DNA of 64,000 nt from Immundisolibacter sp049322795 (GCA_049322795.1 JBMOQH010000015.1:124001-188000); one strand, 5' to 3'. Positions 7,856-17,532 are shown, counted from the stretch's first letter. Numbers and translations are program-made. The notes: generated by a model from the letters alone, not told the origin.

Positions 7856-8608
7856 CTACTTCGAGCGCATGCCGCCGTCCACGCGCAGCACCGTGCCGGT
7901 GACGTAGCGCGCCTCGTTGCTGGCCAGGAACAGCACCGCGTCGGCGATTTCCTCGGGCTCTGCCCAGCGCGCCAGCGGCGTGCCCTGGGCGATGAAGCCG
8001 GCCGCCGCCGGATCGGCGATCAGGTGCTCGGTCATGCCGGTGCGCACGCCGCCCGGTGCCACGCCGTTGACCCGCACGCCCTGGGCGGCGGCCTCGACGG
8101 CGATGGAGTTGATCAGGCCGACCGTCGCGTACTTGGAGGCGGTGTAGGCCGCCCCGCCGCCGCCGGCGCCAAGGCCGGCCACCGAGGCCGTCATCACGAT
8201 GTTGCCGCCAGTTTTCGCAAGCGCCGCGAAGGCCGCCTGACAGGCGAAGAAGTAACCCTTCACGTTGACCGCCATCACGCGGTCGAACAGCGCCTCGTCG
8301 ATCTCGGTAAACGGCGCGAAGCCGTCGAAAACCCCGGCATTGGCGAACAGCACATCGAGCCGCCCGTGCGCGGCCAGCGCCGCCGCAACCAGCGCCTCGA
8401 CGCTCGCCTTGCGCGTGGTATCGACCGCCGTGAAGGCGGCCTTGCCGCCCGTGCCGCGGATGTCCGCCGCCACCGCCTCGCCGCGGGCGGCGTCGATATC
8501 CCCGATCATCACCGCCGCGCCCTGGGCGGCGAAGGCCCGCGCCGTGGCGGCGCCAATGCCGGAACCACCGCCGGTGACGATCACCGACTTGCCATCGAAC
8601 CGTGCCAT
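7856..8608 (-). CDS. short-chain dehydrogenase/reductase
   Basis: 250 aa from the ATG at 8608. Classical SDR: cofactor-binding TGGGSGIG at residues 12-19, NAG motif at 90-92, and catalytic Ser142, Tyr155 and Lys159 (YTASK). Asp37 at the end of the second beta strand favours NAD over NADP. It ends with the usual VTGTVLRVDGG. It probably oxidises or reduces a secondary alcohol or ketone. Being upstream of the Rieske oxygenase on the same strand, it may handle a hydroxylated intermediate of the same pathway, but the exact substrate is not readable. Confidence 0.9.
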   Translation of the reverse strand: MARFDGKSVIVTGGGSGIGAATARAFAAQGAAVMIGDIDAARGEAVAADIRGTGGKAAFTAVDTTRKASVEALVAAALAAHGRLDVLFANAGVFDGFAPFTEIDEALFDRVMAVNVKGYFFACQAAFAALAKTGGNIVMTASVAGLGAGGGGAAYTASKYATVGLINSIAVEAAAQGVRVNGVAPGGVRTGMTEHLIADPAAAGFIAQGTPLARWAEPEEIADAVLFLASNEARYVTGTVLRVDGGMRSK

Positions 8609-8722
8609 GTCCTTTTCTCCTCCTCGTCCGTGGCGAATCAGCCACCGCCCGGACGATAGCCGAACGCGCACGCTTTGCGCATAACGGGAGTGCAAAAGCG
8701 GAGGCAGGCTGGCGAGCCGGCT

Positions 8723-9451
8723 TTATCTCGCCCGCGCCAAGGCCAGCAGCGACAGACCGAACGGCAGATTCCGGCGCCGCAGCCACGGCGCCTCGGCCGC
8801 GAACAGCGCGGTCAGCAGGCGGTTCACCGGCGCGGCCGGCACGCTCACCCCGGACGCCGCGGCGCCACCGCGCCAGCGATCCAGCAGACGCGCCGCGACC
8901 GCGGGCGCAAACAGCAGCGTGTTGAAAAAGCTGAGCCGCTGTACCGCGAAGCCGCTGTCCGCCAGCACGTCGCGCAGCGCGCGGCGCGCGTAGCGGCGCT
9001 GGTGGTGCAGGTTCTCGTCGTGCACGCTCCACAGCCACTGATGCGCCGGCACGGTGAGCAGCAGGCGGCCGCCGGGCGCCAGCAGGCCAGCGATTGCCGT
9101 CAGCGCCGCGCGGTCGTCCGCCACGTGCTCCAGCACGTCGAACAGGCACACCAGATCGAAGCGCTCGCCATCGAACGGCAGCGCGTCGGGCAGGCGGCCG
9201 TCGCGCACGTCGACGCCGGTCTTGTCGCGCGCAAAGGCGCGGGCGTAGGCGTCCATCTCCAGTCCGGCCACCTGCCCGTAGCGCCCCAGCAGCGGCAGAT
9301 TGCCGCCGGGGCCGCAGCCGATTTCGAGGATGCGCGCCCCGGTCGGCAGGTCGAGGCCGTCCAGCAGCGCCGCCAGCACCGCCCGGCGGCCGACGAACCA
9401 CCAGTGGCGGTCCTGGTGCTGCGCCATGAAGCGGTATTCACTCGCCTCCAT
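8723..9451 (-). CDS. class I SAM-dependent methyltransferase
   Basis: 242 aa. The SAM-binding glycine loop ILEIGCGPGGNL is at residues 41-52, followed by the acidic strand end GLEMD and the motif-II region FDLVCLFDVLEHV. The late segment HHQRRYARRALRDVLADSG is typical of methyltransferases that modify lipid-linked sugars or polyketides. It overlaps the next upstream gene (GT2) by 14 nt. It is the last gene of the polysaccharide run, so O-methylation of a sugar is a reasonable guess. Confidence 0.85.
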   Translation of the reverse strand: MEASEYRFMAQHQDRHWWFVGRRAVLAALLDGLDLPTGARILEIGCGPGGNLPLLGRYGQVAGLEMDAYARAFARDKTGVDVRDGRLPDALPFDGERFDLVCLFDVLEHVADDRAALTAIAGLLAPGGRLLLTVPAHQWLWSVHDENLHHQRRYARRALRDVLADSGFAVQRLSFFNTLLFAPAVAARLLDRWRGGAAASGVSVPAAPVNRLLTALFAAEAPWLRRRNLPFGLSLLALARAR

Positions 9452-10391
9452 GCTCGCGCCTCACGATGTAGGTGGGCCGCTGCTTGACCTCGCTGTAGAC
9501 GCGCCCGAGGTACTCGCCGAGCACCCCGATGCCGATCAGCTGCACGCCGCCCATGAACAGCACCGCCACCAGCAGCGAGGCGTAACCGGGTAGATCGATG
9601 CCCAGCCACAGCACCCGAAACACGATGTACAGCGCGTAAAAGAACGCCAGCACGGCCACCGCCGCGCCCACGTACGTCCACAGGCGCAGCGGCGCGGTGC
9701 TGAAGCTGGTGATGCCCTCGAGCGCCAGGTTCCACAGCTTCCAGCCCGAGAACTTGGTGGTGCCGGCGACGCGCGGCGCGCGCCGATAATCGACCATCGC
9801 GGTGCGAAAACCCACCCAGGCGAACAGGCCCTTCATGAAGCGCCGCCGCTCCGGCAGGCGCCTCAGCGCATCGGCCACGCAGCGGTCGATGAGCCGGAAA
9901 TCGCCCACGTTCTCCGGCACCGGCGTGTCGGCCACGGCGTTGACCACCCGGTAGAACCACCGCGCCGACGCGCGCTTGAGCAGCGAGTCGCTGGCGCGGT
10001 CGGTGCGGCGGCCGAGCACCACCTCGTGGCCCTGCTCCCAGGCGTCGAGCAGCTGCAGGATCACCCGCGGCGGATCCTGCAGGTCCACGTCGATCGGGAT
10101 CAGCGCGTCACCGCGCGCGGCGTCGAGGCCGGCCGTCAGCGCCGCCTCCTTGCCGAAATTGCGCGAGAACTCCAGCACCCGCACGCGCCGGTCGCGGCCG
10201 ACCAGGGCGGTCAGCGCCGCGAGCGTGCCGTCCCGGCTGCCATCGTCGATGAACAGCAGTTCCACGCCGTAGCCGCGCGCCGCGATCTCGCCCAGCACGT
10301 CCGCCATGCCGTCGAAGAACGGGCCGATGGCGGCCTCCTCGTTGTGGACCGGGATGACGAACGACACCGTCTTGTCGGGGTTGCTGGTCAC
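9438..10391 (-). CDS. polyprenyl-phosphate glycosyltransferase, GT2 (GtrB/ArnC type)
   Basis: 317 aa from GTG at 10391. The GT-A domain opens with VSFVIPVHNEEAAIG and carries DDGSRDGT and the DXD-type PIDVDLQDPP. Two membrane helices follow near the C-terminus (WTYVGAAVAVLAFFYALYIV and LLVAVLFMGGVQLIGIGVLG), then the typical GEYLGRVYSEVKQRPTYIV tail. This architecture transfers a sugar from a nucleotide donor to undecaprenyl phosphate on the cytoplasmic face, producing a donor for membrane GT-C enzymes. The neighbouring GT39-like protein is a natural consumer. Spacing to that gene is 209 nt, in which I see no gene. Confidence 0.88.
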   Translation of the reverse strand: MTSNPDKTVSFVIPVHNEEAAIGPFFDGMADVLGEIAARGYGVELLFIDDGSRDGTLAALTALVGRDRRVRVLEFSRNFGKEAALTAGLDAARGDALIPIDVDLQDPPRVILQLLDAWEQGHEVVLGRRTDRASDSLLKRASARWFYRVVNAVADTPVPENVGDFRLIDRCVADALRRLPERRRFMKGLFAWVGFRTAMVDYRRAPRVAGTTKFSGWKLWNLALEGITSFSTAPLRLWTYVGAAVAVLAFFYALYIVFRVLWLGIDLPGYASLLVAVLFMGGVQLIGIGVLGEYLGRVYSEVKQRPTYIVRREHGGE

Positions 10392-10600
10392 CGTGCCCCG
10401 TCGCACACGTCGATGGCATGTAGCGCGCGGCCTTGCGCGTACGGCCTGCCGTTGTAGGGATGCGCGCGCAGCCCACCTGATGCTCACTTTCGACGTTCAA
10501 ATGTTTCCCGGGGTTGCCTGACGACACCCTTTTGACGGCGCCGCGTGCGTCACCTCGCGACGATGCATGCGAGCCACTCGAATTCGCCCGCGTCACTGCA

Positions 10601-11986
10601 TCAATACGGGTGGGCCAGGCCATGACGCAGCCATACTTGGGCGCCGCCCAGTCTTACGACCATCACATCTTTGGGCGGCGACAGCCGCAAACCGTCGGCA
10701 GCCTCGGCCCACAGCACCACCCGACACGCGCCGGGCACCGTGGGCAAGGGCCCCGCGGGCGGAACACGCACGACAGACGATCGCTGGTCGGGGCGCAAAT
10801 AGTAGCCATAGGCCACGGGCTGCCAGGCCCACACGGGAATGGCGCAACCGGCATTGGCGGCCGTGCTCACCAGGGCAGCAGACGAAGACCAGCTGTCTTT
10901 CTGAAGATTGAAATACCCAATGCCTGCGTCCAGAAACAACAAACACGCCGCCACGAATCCGCACCCACCACCCGCAGCAGTACGACCAAGACCAGACGTC
11001 AGCGCCAGCAACAGCAGAAGCGGCGGAATGGCAATGATCAGATAACGGGGCAGCAGCATCGGCGTATGCAGGGAAAGCAACGCTGGCACGGCAACACTGG
11101 CGATTGCCGCGACTGCCACCGGCACCATCAAGTCATACCGGCGGACACCCAAAAACGCGCCGGCCACGAGAAAGACAAGGCCAATCTTTCCCGCGTATCC
11201 AAAGGTGAAAAGCGACAGGTAACCGTTGATCAGTTGCAGCGGATCGTTCCGGATCCAGAACTCCCCGCCGGCCCGATCGGCGAGGCTGTGCAGCTGCGGA
11301 AACAGCAGTGCCGCATAGAAGGCGGCCAGGGCAAGCACGCGGTACAGGTCGCGCTTTGCCAGCCGGCCCTGACCCGAGCGCCAAAGACCCACAGCGCGCC
11401 CCAAAAAGAGGGCACAGCCCAAGACCATCCCGTAATAGTGCACGGCACCGGCCAGCAGCGCGGTGAGAATCATTCCCCACGTCACGCGTGCGGTCGGCCC
11501 GACCAGCAAGCTGCGGATCAGCAGGGCATAGCCAAGACAGCTGAAGCCGTACAGCAGTGCATAGCTTCTGGCCTCATGCGAAAACTGGACGCCAGCCCAC
11601 GAAAAAGCGAGCACCGCCACAATGAGAGTCGAGGCACGCGGCGGCAATGCCGGCCGCAAGACGAAGGCGGTGGCGAACAGGCAGGCCGCCAGCACGACGC
11701 CGCCGACGATGCGGCTGGACCACTCCGCTACGCCGACAAGACTGTGCCACCCCCACATCGACAGGTAGTACGGAAACGGCTGCGGATCGTCCAGGATTTG
11801 CCATAACAGGGGTTTCGAAAATGGCACATCCGGGTTGGCGAAATAAACCGTATAAAGCTCATCCAGCCAGAAACCGCTCCAGTGCGGGGTGAGGTGCAAA
11901 AACAGGGCCGCAGCCAAAACAAGGCACAACGCAACGCGCCAGCCATCGACCTGTCGTGACAACCGGATTGGCGCGCCCACGTGCAT
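10601..11986 (-). CDS. GT39/ArnT-like integral membrane glycosyltransferase
   Basis: 461 aa with about ten to eleven membrane segments. The first periplasmic loop has the WLDELYTVYFA motif, where an Asp-Glu pair is catalytic in GT-C transferases (PMT/ArnT families), followed by DDPQPFPYYLS. The rest is hydrophobic with a soluble C-terminal tail. Such enzymes use polyprenyl-phosphate sugars on the outer face of the inner membrane. It lies between two GT2 genes of the GtrB/DPM type that could feed it. Codon composition is somewhat less GC-rich than its neighbours. Confidence 0.75.
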   Translation of the reverse strand: MHVGAPIRLSRQVDGWRVALCLVLAAALFLHLTPHWSGFWLDELYTVYFANPDVPFSKPLLWQILDDPQPFPYYLSMWGWHSLVGVAEWSSRIVGGVVLAACLFATAFVLRPALPPRASTLIVAVLAFSWAGVQFSHEARSYALLYGFSCLGYALLIRSLLVGPTARVTWGMILTALLAGAVHYYGMVLGCALFLGRAVGLWRSGQGRLAKRDLYRVLALAAFYAALLFPQLHSLADRAGGEFWIRNDPLQLINGYLSLFTFGYAGKIGLVFLVAGAFLGVRRYDLMVPVAVAAIASVAVPALLSLHTPMLLPRYLIIAIPPLLLLLALTSGLGRTAAGGGCGFVAACLLFLDAGIGYFNLQKDSWSSSAALVSTAANAGCAIPVWAWQPVAYGYYLRPDQRSSVVRVPPAGPLPTVPGACRVVLWAEAADGLRLSPPKDVMVVRLGGAQVWLRHGLAHPY

Positions 11987-12043
11987 GGCATGTTCTCCCT
12001 TGGCGCCAATTCGATCGGCAGGCGTGGATTGGTGACGGCCGCC

Positions 12044-13126
12044 CTATTTTCGCCAGGTGTACACGCTGGTCACGGCGTAATTCCACACCGCGCCCACCAG
12101 CACGCCCGACAGCGCCGACACGACCCAGAACGTCTGCCGCTGGAACAACCACGCCGCGATGCCCACATTGGCGAAGGCGCCGACGCTGCACGCCAGCGAG
12201 AACGACAGCCAGCCGGTCAGGAACTGCCAGCCGCGGCGGCGCCGGTCGCGGTAGGTCAGCGAGTTGTTGATCACATAGTTGAACGTCATGGCGACCAGCG
12301 TGGCGACGATCTGGGCGGTGACGAACTCGATCCCAAGCCCCCGGAACAGCGCGCCCAGCGTGACCAGATGCACGCCGACGCCGAGCCCGCCGACCGCCGA
12401 GAACGCCAGAAAGCGCACCGGCACGAAGCGCCCGACCAGCTTGTCCGCCAGCAGCATCAGGTAGTCCCACACCACCTTGCTGTCGAGCTTGCTCTCGCCG
12501 GCCTGGCGGCTGCGAAAGGTGTAGGGCAACTCGGCGAAGCGCAGCGGCCGCGGCGCCGAGGCGAACAGGTCGACCAGAATCTTGTAGCCGATGCCGGACA
12601 CGCCGCCGCGCAGGCACGCCATCAGCGCCGGCCGGGTGAGCATGAAAAAGCCGCTCATCGGGTCGGTGAGATCGGCCTTGAGCACCGCCCGGCTCAGGCG
12701 CGTGGCCAGGCGGCTGATGCTCTGCCGCTGGCCGGAAAAATCGCCCACGCCGCCGCCGGCCACGTGCCGGCTGCCGATCACGATGTCGGTCTGCCCGCCG
12801 CGCAGCGTGTCGAGCATGGTCCGCAGCAGCGCCGGGTCGTGCTGCAGATCGCCGTCCATCACCGCCAGATACGGCGCCGACGAGGCCAGCATGCCCTCGA
12901 CGCAGGCGCTGGACAGACCGCGCCGGCCGATGCGCTGCACGCAGCGCACGCGCCGGTCGGTCTGGGCCAGTTCGCGCACGCGGTCGGCCGTCGCGTCCGG
13001 CGAGTCGTCGTCCACGAACAGCAGCTCCCAATCGACGCCCGCCAGCGCCCGGTCGACTTCCGCCACCACCGCGGGCACGTTGGCCGCCTCGTTGAAGGTG
13101 GGCACCACCACGGTCAGCTCGGGCAT
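12044..13126 (-). CDS. GT2 polyprenol-phosphate mannosyltransferase-like protein fused to GtrA domain
   Basis: 360 aa. Residues 1-225 form a dolichol-phosphate-mannose-synthase-type GT2 domain (LTVVVPTFNEAANVPAVV, DDDSPDATADR, MDGDLQHDP). Residues 235-360 form a GtrA-like domain of four membrane helices (FLAFSAVGGLGVGVHLVTLG at its start). GtrA modules are thought to flip lipid-linked sugars, so the fusion would make and translocate a polyprenyl-phosphate sugar. It is 57 nt upstream of the GT39-like gene, which fits a three-component glucosylation-type module. Confidence 0.88.
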   Translation of the reverse strand: MPELTVVVPTFNEAANVPAVVAEVDRALAGVDWELLFVDDDSPDATADRVRELAQTDRRVRCVQRIGRRGLSSACVEGMLASSAPYLAVMDGDLQHDPALLRTMLDTLRGGQTDIVIGSRHVAGGGVGDFSGQRQSISRLATRLSRAVLKADLTDPMSGFFMLTRPALMACLRGGVSGIGYKILVDLFASAPRPLRFAELPYTFRSRQAGESKLDSKVVWDYLMLLADKLVGRFVPVRFLAFSAVGGLGVGVHLVTLGALFRGLGIEFVTAQIVATLVAMTFNYVINNSLTYRDRRRRGWQFLTGWLSFSLACSVGAFANVGIAAWLFQRQTFWVVSALSGVLVGAVWNYAVTSVYTWRK

Positions 13127-13194
13127 TCAGGGCTCCAGTTCCAAAGATTTGTTGAAAGCGCAGTCCTGCCGGGCGGGCCGGCGGCGCGCATCGC

Positions 13195-13941
13195 TCACTT
13201 TGCCGGCGGCAGACGGCCACGCAGCACCACGGCGTGGCTGGCGAGCGCAGCCAGCGGGGGCGCCCGGCGCAACAGGCCGCGCGCGAGGCCGCCGTGGGCG
13301 ATTCGCCCCGCCAGACGCCAGCGGCCCGGCACCAGCGGCAGCCAGTGCAGCTCCACCTGCGCCGCGCCGGCCTCGCGCAGCCAGCGGGCCAGGCGCCATG
13401 GCGCGTCGTAGCGCATGTGCGCCGGCTTGCCGCGCAGGCGCCGCCACACCCCGGCCGCGCAGTGCGGCGCACTGTAGCGGTTCAGGGCGTCAATCCACAC
13501 CTCGCCGCCCGGCCGCACCACACGGCACAGTTCCCGCAGCGCCGGCCGCGGGTCGGTGAGCGCCTGCATCACGCCAAAGCACAGCGCGCCGTCGAAGCTC
13601 GCCGGCGCGAATGGCAGGGCCCGCACGTCCGCCGTCGCCAGCGGCGCCTGGCTGCCGAGCCGTTCGGCCGCCTTGCGCAGACTCGGCAGGGAATAGTCGG
13701 CACCCACCACGGCCGCGCCGCGGCCGGCCAGCAAACCCACGTAAGTGCCCGCGCCGCAGCCGGCGTCCAGCCACCGACCGGGCGCCTCGCCGGGCGACCA
13801 CAGGCGCTCGAAGTTGGCCAGCCGCGCGGCGAGACCAGACTCGCTCCAGCCGGCGATGGCCGCATCGCTGCCGTGCGCCTGCCCCCAGGCCTCGAAGCGC
13901 TGACGCCAGCGCCGCTCGAAGCCTTCCGGCGGCCTACTCAC
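13195..13941 (-). CDS. class I SAM-dependent methyltransferase
   Basis: 248 aa if translation starts at the GTG at 13941; an ATG about 50 nt upstream would add a proline/cysteine-rich leader that looks non-coding. SAM motif WLDAGCGAGTYVGLLAGRG, acidic VGADYS, then ADVRALPFAPASFDGALCFG and RVVRPGGEVWIDALNRYS. The type II methyltransferase fold is clear; the substrate is unknown, possibly a sugar or lipid carrier in the surrounding exopolysaccharide locus. It is separated from the O-ligase gene by 153 nt and from the GT2-GtrA gene by 68 nt. Confidence 0.8.
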   Translation of the reverse strand: MSRPPEGFERRWRQRFEAWGQAHGSDAAIAGWSESGLAARLANFERLWSPGEAPGRWLDAGCGAGTYVGLLAGRGAAVVGADYSLPSLRKAAERLGSQAPLATADVRALPFAPASFDGALCFGVMQALTDPRPALRELCRVVRPGGEVWIDALNRYSAPHCAAGVWRRLRGKPAHMRYDAPWRLARWLREAGAAQVELHWLPLVPGRWRLAGRIAHGGLARGLLRRAPPLAALASHAVVLRGRLPPAK

Positions 13942-14094
13942 CGGCCCACACCCACGTGGGCAAGCACCGGGCGGACACGCCGTTGGCGACATGACCAAGC
14001 CGCGCCTGCCCGACGTGCGGCGCCACGGCCCGCGACAGCGCGGCGCAGCTGCACACCTCCAGCCGGCCGACGCGCCGCCCTCGCCTGCCGTCCC

Positions 14095-15411
14095 TCACGC
14101 CCGGTTGTGCAGGGCGGGCACTGCCGGCCCCTGCCGCGCCGGTAAGGTGCGCCGCCCCTGCCCGGCCGCCACCCGTGGCAGCTTGGCCTCCTCGCACAGC
14201 TTGCGCAGCAGCACCAGAATCGCCGCCAGCGTGTAGGGCATGTCCCAGTAGGCCAGACCCAGAAAAGTCCCACCGACCATGTAGGCAATCAGGCTCACCT
14301 GGATCATCGCCGCCAGGTCGGCGGCCCACAGCCAGTCGGGGTCACCCCGCGCCAGGCGCAGCACCACGCCCGCGTTGCGCCAGGTCAGGCCCAGGATCGC
14401 CAGAAAAATCAGCAGGCCCGGAATGCCCTGCTCGCCCAGAACCTCGAAGTAGATGCTGTGCGCGTCGTGCCAGTCCGTCGGATCGGGCGCCCAGTGCAGA
14501 AACGCCTCCGGCGTGAAGCCCTGATAGCCCACGCCCACGATCGGCCGCTCCTTGATGGCATTGATGGCAAAGCCCCAGGCGTTGATGCGGCCCATGGACG
14601 ATGCGTCGTTCTGATAGTCGCTGATGGTGGCCATCCGGTCGCGCCATTCCTGCGGCATCATCAGAAACGCCACCGGCAGCATCAGCAGCACCAGTACCGC
14701 CAGCATCGCCTTGTGGCGGCTCTTCCACCACAAAAACACGCCGGCCGCGCCGATGGCCAACAGCGCGCCCCGCGAGTGGCTGCCCAGAATGGCGATCGCC
14801 GTCAGACCCATGGCCACCAGCAGGCTGACGCGGATCCACTTTTTGCCGGCCTGCAGGCGCAGGTACCACATCAAGGGCAGCGTCATGGTCATGGCCAGAC
14901 CCAGCGTGGTGTTGCCATCGATGAAGCTGCCGGGTGGCCCCACCATCCCCTGCCCACCGCCGCGCAGCGTGAACAGCCCGGTCTTGACGCCGAAGAACCC
15001 GATCGAAATCACCACCACCCACACCAGCGCATGCAGCCGCTCGCGCGAGCGCATCACCATCAGCGTCACGAACACCATCAGCATCATCTTGAACAGCTGC
15101 TGCCAGGCCTCCCACACCTCCTCCGGATTCAAGGCGAACGGCGACGTCACCGCCCCCCACAGCACGAACAGGCCCAGCAGCACCGTCACCGGCGTGAGCG
15201 GAACCTTCTTCGGCTCCCTGCTGACAAGAAGACCGAGCAGCGTCGGCAGCGCCACCATTTGCGCCGCCGGCAGCGTGACGGCAAAGCCCCAACCCAGCCG
15301 GTGCGGGTTCATGTAACCCACCCAGGACCAGGTCAGCACGCCCACGTGCGGGCGCGTGAAACAGCGCGGCAGCAGGCCGAGCAGAATGGCCGTGACCACA
15401 ATGTCTCTCAT
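14095..15411 (-). CDS. exosortase A-associated O-glycosylation ligase (Wzy/WaaL-like)
   Basis: 438 aa with about eleven membrane segments. The pattern MRDIVVTAILLGLLPRCFTR, WSWVGYMNPHRLGWGF and the large periplasmic loop with GVGYQGF and HDAHSIYFEVLGEQG match the O-antigen-ligase-like proteins that accompany exosortase A. They probably join the polysaccharide or an oligosaccharide to an acceptor at the periplasmic face. The HSIYFEVLGEQG histidine-containing loop is the hallmark of Wzy/WaaL proteins. It stands between methyltransferase and glycosyltransferase genes of the XrtA locus, which supports the assignment. Confidence 0.9.
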   Translation of the reverse strand: MRDIVVTAILLGLLPRCFTRPHVGVLTWSWVGYMNPHRLGWGFAVTLPAAQMVALPTLLGLLVSREPKKVPLTPVTVLLGLFVLWGAVTSPFALNPEEVWEAWQQLFKMMLMVFVTLMVMRSRERLHALVWVVVISIGFFGVKTGLFTLRGGGQGMVGPPGSFIDGNTTLGLAMTMTLPLMWYLRLQAGKKWIRVSLLVAMGLTAIAILGSHSRGALLAIGAAGVFLWWKSRHKAMLAVLVLLMLPVAFLMMPQEWRDRMATISDYQNDASSMGRINAWGFAINAIKERPIVGVGYQGFTPEAFLHWAPDPTDWHDAHSIYFEVLGEQGIPGLLIFLAILGLTWRNAGVVLRLARGDPDWLWAADLAAMIQVSLIAYMVGGTFLGLAYWDMPYTLAAILVLLRKLCEEAKLPRVAAGQGRRTLPARQGPAVPALHNRA

Positions 15412-15544
15412 GGTGTCGGTGCTCCGCGCACGCCGCAGCGCGCAGCGTGAATCCGGTCAGGTTTACGGTCGGGCGGCATGGCGCTTGAGATGCCCAATCG
15501 GGCCCGCGCCTGCCACGTCGGCGCCCTATCCATCCATACAAACA

Positions 15545-16504
15545 TCAGTCCCGCCTCAGCAGGCTGCCGACCAGCGCCCGCCACAGGCGGCCGTCGCCGG
15601 GCGCGTGCCGCAGGCCCCGCGCGCCGGCCGCCAGTGCCTTGCCGTGCTGCCCCAGGCGCCGATAGTGACGCACATCCAGCAGGCTGCGATTGGCGATGCC
15701 AGCCGCCAGCGCCGGCCGCCACGGCGCAAACTCGCCGCGCGCGTGCAGATCCCGGTACACGCGCACGTCCCACAGCCCGGGCGGCTTGCCGCTGTTGGTC
15801 TCGCTGCCGGCGCGCTGACGATACGCCGTCAGGATGGCCGCCACGTGATACAGATCGGTCTGCCGGGCCAGGCGCAGCCACAGGTGCACGTCCTCGGCAT
15901 TGAAAAACCGCTCGTCGAAGCCGCCAACCTGCTCGAACAGGGCCCGCTGCACGATCACCGAACTCGGGTTCACCACCACCCGCTCGGCGACGATGGCGGC
16001 GACCGGCTGCGGCAGTCGCAAACCACCGCTCACCGGCTGCGCCTGGGCATACGCCGGCCGCTGCGACAGGGCTACGTCGCGCACCTCGCCGTCGCGGTCC
16101 TCGAACACCAGCCGAAAATCGCCGGTCACCCAGCGCGCCTCGTCGTTTGCCGCCAGCAGCGCCCAGCGCCGCGCCAGCGAATCCGGCAGCCACCAGTCGT
16201 CCGCGTCCAGAAACGCCAGCCAGCGCCCGCGCGCATGGCGCACCGCGCAGTTGCGCGCCGGCCCCGGCCCACGCGCGCCGTCGTTCCCCACCACCTTTAC
16301 CTGTGGATGGCGCCGCGCCAGCTCCGCCAGCACCGCCGGCGTGGCGCCGTCGTCGCTGCGGTCGTCGGCGATCACGATCTCCAGCTCGAAATCGGCCGGC
16401 AGACCGGCCTGCTCCAGCACCGACGCTACCGCCTGGCCGATGGTCGGCGCCGCGTTGTGGCAGGGAATGATGACGCTCAGGTCCACGTCGCCGGCCGCCG
16501 TCAC
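15545..16504 (-). CDS. GT2 family glycosyltransferase (tandem paralogue, second copy)
   Basis: 319 aa from GTG at 16504, whose first bases overlap the upstream stop (GTGA). GT-A fold: LSVIIPCHNAAPTIGQAVAS at the start, ADDRSDDGAT, and the metal-binding FLDADDWWLP. The N-terminal 130 residues are nearly identical to the neighbouring gene at 16501-17466, including runs of identical DNA, while the C-terminal acceptor half has diverged. Both retain QRAGSETNSG-like and RHAPGDGRLWR motifs. Cytoplasmic, soluble; donor and acceptor are unknown. Confidence 0.9.
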   Translation of the reverse strand: MTAAGDVDLSVIIPCHNAAPTIGQAVASVLEQAGLPADFELEIVIADDRSDDGATPAVLAELARRHPQVKVVGNDGARGPGPARNCAVRHARGRWLAFLDADDWWLPDSLARRWALLAANDEARWVTGDFRLVFEDRDGEVRDVALSQRPAYAQAQPVSGGLRLPQPVAAIVAERVVVNPSSVIVQRALFEQVGGFDERFFNAEDVHLWLRLARQTDLYHVAAILTAYRQRAGSETNSGKPPGLWDVRVYRDLHARGEFAPWRPALAAGIANRSLLDVRHYRRLGQHGKALAAGARGLRHAPGDGRLWRALVGSLLRRD

Positions 16505-17466
16505 CGCCGCCGCGCCGCGGCGGCCAGCAGGTTCCGCCACAGGCGGCCATCGCCGGGTGCATAGCGCAAACCCTGCCAGGCGGTACGGGCGGCGTCTCCG
16601 AAATGGCCATTGCGCCGGTAGCGCCAGGCATCCTCCGCGCACCCGTTGGCGATGCGGGCAGCGAACTGGCGCCGCACCGGCCGGAACCGCGGATCGCCAT
16701 ACAGATCGGCATGGGCGCGCACGTCCCAGTCGTTCTGCGGCCGGCCGCTGTTGGTCTCGCTGCCCGCCCGGCGCCGGTACACGGACAGCATGTCCGGCAC
16801 GTGATACAGGTCCGTCACCGCCGACAGGCGCAGCCACAGGTGGGTGTCCTCCGCATTGCGCAAGCGCTCGTCGAAGCCCCCTTGCGACAGGAACACATCC
16901 CGCCGCACCCAGGTCGACGCCGTGTGCAGCGCCAGCTCGTTCACCGGAATCCCCACCGGCCGCACCCAGCGCAGCCCGGCCGGCACCGGCTCGGCCCGCG
17001 CCTGGATGGCGGCATCCTCGGCAAACGCAATGTCCACCACCCGGCCCGGCTGCTGCGTGCCGGGGTCGTAGACGATGTGATAGCGCCCCACCACCCACTG
17101 CGCCTCCGGATTGGCGGCAATCAGCGCCAGCCCGCGGCTGAGGAAACCCGGCAGCCACCAGTCGTCCGCGTCCAGAAACGCCAGCCAGCGCCCGCGCGCA
17201 TGGCGCACCGCGCAGTTGCGCGCCGGCCCCGGCCCGCGCGCACCGTCGTTGGCCACCACCCGCACCTGTGAGTGGGTCCGCGCCAGCTCCGCCAGCACCG
17301 CCGGTGTGGCGCCGTCGTCGCTGCGGTCGTCGGCGATCACGATCTCCAGCTCGAATCCGGCCGGCAGATCAGCCTGCTCCAGCACCGACGCCACCGCCTG
17401 GCCGATGTAAGGCGCCGCGTTGTGGCAGGGGATGATGACGCTCAGGTCTGGCTCTGCTGAAGACAT
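16501..17466 (-). CDS. GT2 family glycosyltransferase (tandem paralogue, first copy)
   Basis: 321 aa from the ATG at 17466 (MSSAEPDLSVII); an in-frame TTG further upstream is less likely. Same domain order as the next gene: GT-A donor half with PCHNAAPYIGQAV, ADDRSDDGAT and FLDADDWWLP, then an acceptor half with NAEDTHLWLRLS. The acceptor-side Arg/Glu motif and the RYAPGDGRLWRNLL tail are shared with its paralogue. It likely adds a sugar to the lipid-linked exopolysaccharide repeat. Duplication followed by divergence of the acceptor half suggests consecutive or alternative additions of the same donor sugar. Confidence 0.9.
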   Translation of the reverse strand: MSSAEPDLSVIIPCHNAAPYIGQAVASVLEQADLPAGFELEIVIADDRSDDGATPAVLAELARTHSQVRVVANDGARGPGPARNCAVRHARGRWLAFLDADDWWLPGFLSRGLALIAANPEAQWVVGRYHIVYDPGTQQPGRVVDIAFAEDAAIQARAEPVPAGLRWVRPVGIPVNELALHTASTWVRRDVFLSQGGFDERLRNAEDTHLWLRLSAVTDLYHVPDMLSVYRRRAGSETNSGRPQNDWDVRAHADLYGDPRFRPVRRQFAARIANGCAEDAWRYRRNGHFGDAARTAWQGLRYAPGDGRLWRNLLAAAARRR

Positions 17467-17532
17467 AGAAATGGCTTGCAATCCGTCATACAAGGTTAAA
17501 AGGTATTGAGAGAAGACGATATTCCAAGAAAG

